From the NCBI GenBank assembly GCA_964247085.1, contig CAXTSX010000051.1, positions 1 to 22,194 of the forward strand: a stretch of DNA of 22,194 nt. The letters run 5' to 3'. The notes beneath the pieces are model-generated. The model ran no database searches. It worked only from the letters and a program-made list of their open reading frames with translations, and was not told the origin of the DNA. Both the position numbers and the translations under genes were made by a program. Of this stretch, positions 1-9,300 are shown piece by piece; position 1 is the stretch's first letter; every line of letters begins with the position of its first letter. The stretch comes from JAAFHZ01 sp964247085. Lineage in GTDB: Bacteria > Cyanobacteriota > Cyanobacteriia > Cyanobacteriales > Chamaesiphonaceae.

Positions 1-246
1 CAAATCGAATCGTAGAGCCAAGAATCCTCGTACCTTCAGGTCGAGGAGTGTCAAATAGTATCAATAAAATTAATACTACATAAAATACATCTATGGTCAT
101 CATGTCAAGAGACATTTTACTGAATTCTTGTGTAGCCTTTATGTCTTAAGCCGGGCGGATTTCAAAGATTGTATCAGTGATATCTTTCCTTGATTTTTTT
201 TTGTAATATGATCGAATATTAATTAATTATTCGTGTATTGCTCCCA
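1..246. other. AT-rich non-coding leader upstream of the megasynthase
   Basis: No convincing coding sequence is present and stop codons occur in all rightward frames. Two weak structures are visible. One is a hairpin at 26-46 (arms CCTCG/CGAGG and ACC/GGT with one bulged T) with no T-tract after it. The other is an A/T-rich stem at 164-187 (AAAGA/TCTTT plus TATC/GATA, three-base bulge) followed by nine T residues at 194-202, which could be a weak terminator for whatever lies to the left. The promoter of the megasynthase probably lies here, but I see no clear -35/-10 pair. The missing N-terminal half of the condensation domain is not encoded here. Confidence 0.5.
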
Positions 247-3200
247 ATGGACACTGCTTCTGATCTGTTGAAAACAAAAAAAGACCTTTTATATCAGGCT
301 GAAATAGAAGATTTCTGGCGGCAGCAACTACATTCTCTCCAGTCTCCCACCTTTTTTCTGGGTACAACAGAACAACTTAGCAACTTACCCGCTATTGGAC
401 TTCAGCGTAGACATCTTTCGATCGATACTACTGATTCTTTACAGGTATTAGCACACCGGCAACAGCTGTCTTATAGCACCCTTCTACAAGGTGCCTGGAG
501 TCTTTTACTAAGTAGATACACGGGCGAGAATGAACTGGTTTTTGGGGCTATTCCGGTAACAGGAATAGCCCGTATTATTGCAAACCAATCAGAGCTGTTA
601 AACCATACAATTCCAGTAAGAGTTCAGGTACCTGCGGAACATTCCTCATTAAGCTTTTTGCAAACGTTGCAAGCACAATGGACGATCTTGCAAGAGCACC
701 AGCATCCCCCCCTATCCAAAATTCTGGACTGGAGTCCTTTGCCATCAGCTGTTTCCTTGTTTCAAAGCATTGTGGTCTGTGAGGATTTTGAGATCGATTT
801 TAATGGTGGCCAAGCAGCAAAACGACATCCAGATCGCCGTTCAGAGCCTTTCGTTTCAGCAGATTATCCGTTAATCCTATTTGGTTCTGCGGATGCCGAA
901 CTGATCCTGGGAATTTCCCATCATCGTCACCAATTTAATGATGCAGAGATCACCCGGATGTTGGAACAGTTAGAAACTATCTTGGTAGGTTTTTGCACCC
1001 AATCCGAACAATCGCTAGCCACAATATCTATTCTGACAGCAGCAGAACGGCACCAATTACTGGTGGAATGGAACCAAACAGCAGCAGACTACCCCCGATC
1101 GCATTGTATCCACCAATTATTTGAAGATCAAGCCCAACGTACACCCCATGAGGTGGCGGTCGTATTTGCCGATCGACAACTGACTTACCAAGAGCTAAAT
1201 GCTCGTGCCAACCAATTTGCGCACTATCTGCAGTCCTTAGGCATCAAAACCGAATCTTTAGTAGGAATTTCGATCGAACGTTCCTTAGAGATGATTATTG
1301 GGCTATTAGGCATTCTGAAAGCAGGGGCAGCCTATATTCCCCTCGATCCCACCTATCCTGCAGATCGGGTGGCTTATATTATTGCCAATTCTGCTGCCGA
1401 GCTACTAGTTACCACCAGCAATTTACTCGCGGTATTGCCAGCAGATGGCACCGAGATATTGTGTTGGGATCAGGTCGCAGAGCAGATCGCTCAGCAACCG
1501 ACTACTAGCCTGGCCAGCACCGTTCAGTCCGAAAATTTAGCCTACGTCATTTACACTTCTGGGTCTACCGGCCAACCCAAGGGCGTGCAAATTTGTCATC
1601 AATCCTTGGTGAATTTCATCACGGCCATGCAGCACGAGCCGGGTATCAGCCCGACCGATCGGCTGCTGGCGATCACCACCATTTGTTTTGATATTCATAC
1701 CCTAGAGATTTTCCTGCCCTTGATCGTAGGAGCCTGTTTGGTAGTGGCCAGTCGCGATGTCACGATGGATGGTTTCCGGTTGGGCGAACAAATTGCTCAA
1801 GATCAAATAACGATCATGCAAGCCACTCCAGCGACATGGCGTATTTTACTGGCCGCGCGGTGGCCGGGTCGTTCCGGCCTAAAAGCGATTTGCGGAGGGG
1901 AAGCCTTACCTGGCGAATTATCTCAGCGACTACTCCAAAAAGTGGGTCGGTTGTGGAACGTCTATGGACCAACCGAAACCACCGTATGGTCTACTTTGTT
2001 TGAGGTAAAAGCTGGAATTGTTGATCGGCCAACGGATGCGGTGGAACCCATCGGACGACCGATCGCTAATACTCAAATATATATTCTGGATCAAAACTTG
2101 CAACCCCTCTCGATCGGCAGGGCTGGCGAGTTGTATATCGGCGGAGATGGCCTGGCGCGGGGTTATGTGCAGCGCCCGGAACTAGATGCGGTCAGTTTTG
2201 TGAACAATCCCTTTCAGCCCAATTCCCGCATTTACAAAACGGGAGATCTAGCCAGCTATCTCCCGGATGGGAATATTAAATATTTAGGCCGTATTGATCA
2301 CCAAGTCAAAATTCGGGGCTTTCGGATTGAGCTGGGTGAAATTGAATCGGTTCTGGATCACCATCCCCGAGTCGAACAAGCGGTCGTCATTGCTCGGGAA
2401 GATATGCCAGGTGAAAAACGGTTGGTAGCCTATGTGGTGCCCAATTCGCTAACCAATTCCACCAACGACGAGCCAGCAGCATCAGCGGTTCATAGTGGCG
2501 TTGATCAATGGCAACAAATTTATGACAATGCCTATGCCACAACAGCTGCCGAGCCGAATGTCCAGACCGACTCCACCTTCAATATTGGAATTTGGATTAG
2601 TAGTTATACCGGCCAGCCGATCCCTGCTGCCCAAATGCATGAGTGGGTGGATGCTACGGTGGAAAGAATCAATAGTCTGCAGCCCCAACGACTATGCGAA
2701 ATTGGTTGCGGAACAGGCTTGTTGTTATTTCGGCTGGCACCAAATTGTCATTACTACTGCGGTACAGACATTGCCCAAACGGGATTAAGCTATATTCAAG
2801 AACAGTTTGAATCTCTGCCGGGAGACTGGTCACATGTCAATCTGCAACGGCAACCTGCTCACGATTTCTCCGGAATTGAGGAAGCAGATTTTGATGTGGT
2901 AGTGATCAATTCTGTGGTGCAGTATTTCCCGAACATCGACTATTTACTAGAAGTTGTCGAAAAGGCGGTGAAAGCACTCACCGAAAATGGTCATCTCTTT
3001 GTGGGAGATATCCAGAGCTATCCTTTACTGGAAGTTTTTCATGCCAGTATTCAATTCTATCAATCTCCGCCGGATTTGACGGTGGGACAGTTGAGACAAC
3101 GTATTCAAAAAAACGTTCAATTCAATCAAGAATTAGTTGTCGATCCAGCTTTTTTTGCAGCTTTGCCTGCCGGCCTACCCCAGATAGGGGCAGTGAAAGT

Positions 3201-3312
3201 TGAGCTGAAGCGCGGCCATGCTCACAACGAGATGACTAAGTATCGCTATGATGTTGTTATTCAAAAACAGCCCCCAGTCGCTGTTGTCGATGGTTGTCGT
3301 TGGGACTGGTAG
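247..3312 (+). CDS. NRPS: C-domain remnant, glycine-like A domain and first part of an embedded N-methyltransferase (ends at in-frame TAG)
   Basis: This is the N-terminal part (1021 residues) of a hybrid NRPS-PKS. Residues about 15-270 match only the C-terminal half of a condensation domain; the half with the HHxxxDG catalytic motif is absent. The A domain follows: A3 YTSGSTGQPKG at 436, A4 FDIHTLEIF near 481, YGPTETT, and A8 (GRIDHQVKIRGFRIELGEIE) at 682. By alignment to GrsA positions I read the pocket as D-I-L-Q-I-G-V-V-W, close to the known glycine code DILQLGLIW. A methyltransferase is inserted after A8, with SAM motif EIGCGTG at 818-824; in this position the family N-methylates the activated amino acid. 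The frame stops at WDW-TAG within the MT, and the rest of the MT and A10 continue in the same frame in the next ORF. I prefer the ATG at 247 over the TTG at 238; neither has a clear Shine-Dalgarno. The truncated protein alone should be inactive, since it lacks the A10 lysine and a carrier. Confidence 0.9.
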   Translation: MDTASDLLKTKKDLLYQAEIEDFWRQQLHSLQSPTFFLGTTEQLSNLPAIGLQRRHLSIDTTDSLQVLAHRQQLSYSTLLQGAWSLLLSRYTGENELVFGAIPVTGIARIIANQSELLNHTIPVRVQVPAEHSSLSFLQTLQAQWTILQEHQHPPLSKILDWSPLPSAVSLFQSIVVCEDFEIDFNGGQAAKRHPDRRSEPFVSADYPLILFGSADAELILGISHHRHQFNDAEITRMLEQLETILVGFCTQSEQSLATISILTAAERHQLLVEWNQTAADYPRSHCIHQLFEDQAQRTPHEVAVVFADRQLTYQELNARANQFAHYLQSLGIKTESLVGISIERSLEMIIGLLGILKAGAAYIPLDPTYPADRVAYIIANSAAELLVTTSNLLAVLPADGTEILCWDQVAEQIAQQPTTSLASTVQSENLAYVIYTSGSTGQPKGVQICHQSLVNFITAMQHEPGISPTDRLLAITTICFDIHTLEIFLPLIVGACLVVASRDVTMDGFRLGEQIAQDQITIMQATPATWRILLAARWPGRSGLKAICGGEALPGELSQRLLQKVGRLWNVYGPTETTVWSTLFEVKAGIVDRPTDAVEPIGRPIANTQIYILDQNLQPLSIGRAGELYIGGDGLARGYVQRPELDAVSFVNNPFQPNSRIYKTGDLASYLPDGNIKYLGRIDHQVKIRGFRIELGEIESVLDHHPRVEQAVVIAREDMPGEKRLVAYVVPNSLTNSTNDEPAASAVHSGVDQWQQIYDNAYATTAAEPNVQTDSTFNIGIWISSYTGQPIPAAQMHEWVDATVERINSLQPQRLCEIGCGTGLLLFRLAPNCHYYCGTDIAQTGLSYIQEQFESLPGDWSHVNLQRQPAHDFSGIEEADFDVVVINSVVQYFPNIDYLLEVVEKAVKALTENGHLFVGDIQSYPLLEVFHASIQFYQSPPDLTVGQLRQRIQKNVQFNQELVVDPAFFAALPAGLPQIGAVKVELKRGHAHNEMTKYRYDVVIQKQPPVAVVDGCRWDW
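3310..3312 (+). other. In-frame amber (TAG) codon interrupting the megasynthase
   Basis: The frame upstream (247-3309) and downstream (from 3313) is the same, so this is a nonsense codon and not a frameshift. On the left the protein ends at a W-D-W sequence, and on the right it resumes Q-E-V-S-T-L-S-D-I-V-Q-R-L. Embedded NRPS methyltransferases usually have a W-x-D-W stretch followed directly by such a helix and then an N-I/V-P-N-A-R-L motif, which is present in the downstream ORF. One base change from CAG, AAG, GAG or TGG would create the TAG. The only start near it is GTG at 3319, with AGGA just one base upstream, which is too close for a normal ribosome binding site. Confidence 0.9.
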
Positions 3313-3318
3313 CAGGAA

Positions 3319-6300
3319 GTGAGCACCCTGTCCGATATTGTGCAACGATTACAGCAAAAACCTGTGGCTTGCTGCCGAGTAGAAAATGTGCCCAATGCTC
3401 GACTGAGTGAAGACATCTGGTTGATGGAAATTATCCATCGCTCCACGGAGACTACCACAGTGGCTGAACTACAAACTTATCTGCAGGAGCATCCGGCGGT
3501 GGTGGGTATTGAACCAGAAGCTTGGTGGGATTTAGCAGCTATTTTACCCTACCGGGTGGAGATAAATTGGTCGTCAGGAACACTGGGTTATTATGATGTT
3601 ACTTTTTTCCATGTAGACCCCTCTGGCATAGTAGATCCGTCAGGGGTCTCGGCTGGGGATCAGCAGCGGTCTGTTGTTCGTCCTCAGCCCTGGCATACCT
3701 ACGGTAACAATCCATCATTCGGCAAAGATAGTATCAATTTGGCTGCTCAGTTTCGAACTTTCCTCCAAGACAAATTGCCTGACTATATGCTGCCTAGCGC
3801 TTTTGTCATTTTGCCAGAATTACCACTGACTTTAAATGGGAAAGTCGATCGACGTGCTTTGCCTGCCCCGGAGATAGAACGTTCGCAACTCAATACTGTC
3901 TATGTCCAGCCGCAAAATGAAACAGAGGAAGCGATCGCCAGGGTTTGGCAAGAAGTCTTGAAGCTAGACAAGGTCGGCATCAGTGATAATTTCTTTGAGA
4001 TTGGTGGCGACTCGTTGCTGATGGCGCAGTTGAGTAGTAAGTTGTCGCAGGTTTTAGGGCGGCAACTCTCTATTGTCGAATTGTTTCAATACCCCACCAT
4101 CCAGTCCTTAAGCCAACATTTATGGCCTCAAAACCAAGATCGATCGTCAACTACTGGCTATAAATCGCAGCGCCGCAAAATAGAGCAGTCCGAGATTGCC
4201 ATTATTGGGATGGCTGGACGCTTTCCAGGGGCAAATACGATCGATGAATTCTGGACAAATATTCGCGATGGGGTCAATTCCATTGTGGAACTATCTGATG
4301 AAGAGCTAGCAGCAGCTGGTGTTACCGCCAGCTTAATCAGCGATCCCAACTATGTGAAAGCAGCTGCCTATCTGCCGAATATCGCCGGATTTGATGCCGC
4401 TTTTTTTAGCTATAGCGGCAAAGAAGCCGAGTTGACAGACCCCCAGCAACGACTCTATTTAGAATGTGCCTGGGAAGCGTTAGAGAATGCCGGATATCCA
4501 CCCCAAAGTCATAACTACAGTGTGGGGGTCTATGGCGGAGCCGCTCACAACACTTACCTGTTCAGTAATATTAGCAAGAACCGTGATTTAGAGCCGGGAC
4601 GCTTTGTCGATTCTGGCACCGGGGTTCAAGTATTAGTCGGTAATGGTGGTGATTATTTGACAACCCGGGTTGCCTACAAGCTGAATTTGAATGGACCAGC
4701 CATCAACATCCAAACCGCTTGCTCGACCTCCTTGGTGGCTGTGCATATGGCTTGTCAGAGTTTATTGCAAGGAGAATGTGATCTGGCCTTGGCTGGTGGG
4801 GTTTCGCTGTTGGTGCCCCAAAAGGTGGGTTATTTATACCAAGAAGGATTAATGCTTTCCGCTGATGGTCGTTGTCATGCCTTTGATGCGGGAGCCAATG
4901 GCACCGTCTTTGGCGATGGCGTTGGCATAGTGGTGCTTAAACCCTTAGCCCAAGCGATAGCGGATGGAGATTGCATCCAGGCGGTGATTAAAGGTACCGC
5001 CATTAACAATGATGGTAATTTAAAAGTTAGTTTTACGGCACCAAGTGTGGATGGGCAAGCTGCCGTCATTGCCGAAGCCCAGCAAGCAGCCGCCATTGAC
5101 CCGCAAACAATTACTTATATTGAAGCCCACGGCACGGGAACTCCTTTGGGCGATCCGATCGAAGTTGCGGCTCTCACCCAAGCATTTCGAGTAAAAACTG
5201 CTCAAAAAGGATTTTGTGCGATCGGTTCGGTGAAAAGTAATGTGGGTCACTTAACCACCGCCGCTGGAATTGCGGGATTAATCAAAACCGTGCTAGCGCT
5301 GAAACATCAACAGCTACCCCCCACCTTGAATTTTGAGCAACCCAATCCAGATATTGATTTTGCCAATAGCCCTTTTTATGTCAATACCCAGCTTTCCCCT
5401 TGGGTCAGTCCCGCTGCTCCCCGCCGGGCGGGGGTCAGTTCCTTTGGTTTTGGGGGAACCAATGCCCATGTCATTTTAGAAGAAAGTCCGCTGGCCAGCT
5501 CCCTAGCATTTGCTCCCAATCACCAAGCCCCCCGACCACAGCTCTTATTATTGTCAGCCAAAACAGCTACAGCGTTGGACAAAGCCACCACTAATTTAGC
5601 TACCTATCTGCAACAGCATCCCGATCTTGACCTCAATGATGTTGCCCATACCTTAGCTGTCGGACGATCGGAATTTAACTATCGGCGCATGGCGATCGCT
5701 CCGGATCTGCCAGAGGCGATCGAGATTCTACAATCCCAGGCAAACACCCGCGTATTCAGCAACCAGGGCACCATCCAATCCCAGCAGGTAGTGTTTATGT
5801 TTTCGGGGCAGGGCTCCCAGTATGTGAATATGGCCGGGGAGCTGTATCAAACTGAACCCTATTTTCAAGAACAGGTCGATCGCTGTTGTGAAATTTTGAT
5901 TCCCCACCTAGGCTGCGACCTGCGCCAGATCCTCTATCCCAGCACCGACGACCGGACGACAGCAGAGCAAAAACTCCAGCACACATCCCTGACCCAACCG
6001 GCTCTGTTTGTGATTGAATATGCCTTAGCTCAATTGTGGATGTCTTGGGGGATAGTCCCGAACGCCATGATCGGCCATAGTATTGGGGAGTATGTGGCGG
6101 CTACCTTGGCTGGAGTTTTTTCCTTGGCCGATGCTTTAGCGCTAGTTGTGCAGCGTGGTCGGTTGATGGAGTCTCTGCCAGCGGGATCGATGTTGGCAGT
6201 GCCCTTATCCGCAGCCACCGTTCAGAGTCTATTGACCGGTACTATGCTGCAAATCGCCGCGATCAATGGTTCGGAAAATTGTGTGGTATCCGGCACAACC

Positions 6301-9300
6301 AATGAGATCAAAGACTTACAAGCAAAGTTAATCATCCAAGACATCGAAAGTCGGGCGCTGCAGACTTCTCATGCTTTCCATTCCCCTATGATGGAGCCGA
6401 TCCTGGCACCTTTTATCGCGCAGGTACAGCAGGTGGAGTTAAATGTCCCCACCATTCCGTATATTTCCAATGTCACTGGTACCTGGATTACGGCAGCCGA
6501 GGCGATCGATCCAAACTATTATGCGAAACATCTCCGGCAAACGGTGCGCTTTGCCGATGGCGTACAGCAGGTCTGTCAGCAATCTCACTCCGTTCTACTC
6601 GAAGTTGGACCAGGGAAGACTTTGAGTAGTTTGGTGAAAAGTCATCCTGATCGATCAACACAGCAGATTACGATCAACTCTACTCGTCATCCCCAAGATC
6701 AAACATCCGATGTCACGGTTTTACTCCAAGCCGTGGGTCAACTGTGGTTGGCTGGGGTGGAGATCGACTGGGCGAAATTTCGTGCTGTTTCGTCACCCTC
6801 ACAGTCCTATCGAATTCCTCTCCCCACCTATCCTTTTGAGCACAAAAATTATTGGATTGAGCCGACTCCCGCACCGGGAAAAACTCCGTTGGAAACCGGG
6901 AAAAAACGAGATATCAACGAGTGGTTTTATGTACCAATTTGGAAGCAATCAGTCCAGCAGTTGAGAGTAAATGATCGCTTACGGGAACAGCCGGTATTGG
7001 TATTTCTCGATCAATGTGGCATCGGGCAGCAAGTCGTCAAACAACTACAAAATCAAGGTCAAAGGGTGATCACGGTTGTAGCTGGCAAAAAATTCCAGCA
7101 GAAAAGCAGTCAAGCTTACCAAATCAATCCGCAACAGCGGGATGACTACCAGCTAATGATGCAACGGATCTGGGCATCGGGGTTGCAGCCTGGCAGTATG
7201 ATGCATTGTTGGAGTTTGACGCCGGATCGATCAAACCAAGATTTGTCCCTCAAGTTGGTAGAAAAAGAACTGGAATTAGGATTTTATAGTCTGCTATTCC
7301 TGACCCAAGCATTGGGACAGCAAGACAATCCGACAGCGATCGATCTAATCGTGGTCTCTAACCAGCTGCAGAAAGTGACCGGCGAAGAACGGTTGCATCC
7401 CGGTAAAGCCCCCATCCTGGGTCCGGTCAAGGTCATTGGCCAAGAATACCACCACCTGAATTGTCGGACTGTTGATGTGGTGCTCCCCGCTGGTCGGCCA
7501 CCGGCTAATTCAAAAATAGTGGCTCAGTTGCTCCGGGAACTGCACTGCCCGACTACCGATCAGCTACTGGCCTATCGTGGTCATCAACGGTGGGTACAAG
7601 AGTTAGAAGCAGTAACTATAGCCCCCAGATCCACCGCCGTTCCGCCCTTGAAAAAAGGCGGGGTCTACCTGGTAACCGGTGGTTTAGGCGGCATTGGCTT
7701 ATCGATCGCTGATCATTTAACTGACCGCGTGCAAGCTAAATTGATTTTAATGGGGCGTTCCAGTTTACCCGATCGAACTGCATGGCCACAGTGGCTGTTG
7801 CAGCAGGGCGATCAAGATCAAACCAGCATCAAGATCAAGCAAGTGCAAGCCTTAGAGGCTAAAGGGGCGGAAGTGTTGGTGCTAGCGGCGGATGTGACCG
7901 ATCCGCAGGCCATGTCTGCGGCACTGGCCATTGCCCAGCAACGTTTTGGTCAAATTAATGGGGTCATTCACGCTGCTGGGCTGCCCGGGGGCGGAGTGAT
8001 CCAATTAAAAACCCAGCCAGCCGCTGCCAGTATCTTAGCCCCGAAGGTGATCGGAACTATTGTCCTGCAGCAGATCTTCCAGCATAAATCCTTAGACTTT
8101 ATGCTCCTCTGCTCTTCGATCGAATCAATTTTGGGTGAATTTGGCCAGATGGATTATGTAGCGGCGAATGCCTTTTTGGATGCCTATGCCCAGTCGGCTG
8201 TAGAAAGTGGCTCCCCAGTTATCAGTATCAATTGGGATGCTTGGCAAAAAGTGGGCATGGCGGTTAAAAGCTGTCATGACCAGAAGAGAGCGGGAATCAT
8301 TGATCTGGAGACCGCTATTTTGCCTGCTGAAGGACTGGAGATATTCGATCGTATTCTGGCCAGTGGATTTGCCCAAGTGGCAGTGTCCACCAGAGATTTG
8401 CCTACCAGAATTTCCCAAATTGCCCAGCTGCAGGAGCTCCAAGATCCGGTAAATATCGATCAGCCAGGGTTATTAACCACCCAGCTTGAAAGTACCCAGG
8501 TAGAAAAAATTGTGTCTGATGTTTGGCAACAGTCGCTGGGGCTAGATCGGATGGGGCCAGATGATAACTTCTTTGAGTTAGGCGGTGATTCGTTGGTAGC
8601 TGTTCAAATTATCACTAAATTACGTAAAACACTAGATGAAAATATCCCCTTGGCTACTTTTCTGAAAGCCCCCACGATTAGGCAATTAACAGCCTTACTA
8701 GATCGCTCCGCCGCTCAGCCTAGTGATGACAAGGTATTGTCTTGGTCCTGTTTGGTGCCCATTCAGACCCAAGGAACTAAGCCGCCGTTATTCTGTGTCC
8801 ATGCCCTCGGTGGTAATGTTTTGGATTATTTTCTCCTGTCCCAATATTTGGGTTCAGATCAGCCCTTCTATGGTCTGCAATCTCTAGGTTTGGATGGTCA
8901 GCAACAACCATTGCACCGGGTGGAAGATATGGCTAAGCAATATATACAAGAAATTCAGGCTATCCAACCAACTGGACCGTACTTTTTGTCGGGCTATTCT
9001 TTTGGAGCGATGATTGCCTTTGAAATGGCTCAACAATTAGCAGCACAAGGTCAGTCGATCGGTCTGCTGGCATTTTTGGATGGCAGTTCACCACTCTTGC
9101 CGAACACTCGTCCTTCACCGTGGAAGACCTTGGGAGTGCATTTGGATAATCTGTGGCAGCTCAGCCCGCCCGAAAAATTCACCTATATCAAACATCGTCT
9201 AGATTACCGCCAAAATAATGCCAGCATTAGAGACATGCTGATTAGCCAATGGACTACAGCGGAAGGCTTAAGTCAACATCTGGTTGATCTATTAGATGGC

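Noticed and set aside
26..46. Hairpin as an intrinsic terminator
   Set aside because: No T-tract follows the stem.
238..246. TTG at 238 as start of the megasynthase
   Set aside because: An ATG follows nine bases later at 247, neither has a Shine-Dalgarno, and ATG is the more common start; the difference is three residues.
3300..3330. A frameshift between the two megasynthase ORFs
   Set aside because: Both ORFs are in the same frame; the only break is the TAG at 3310-3312.
8125..8442. Leftward 105-residue ORF inside the ketoreductase region
   Set aside because: Shadow of the KR coding frame, with no family features.
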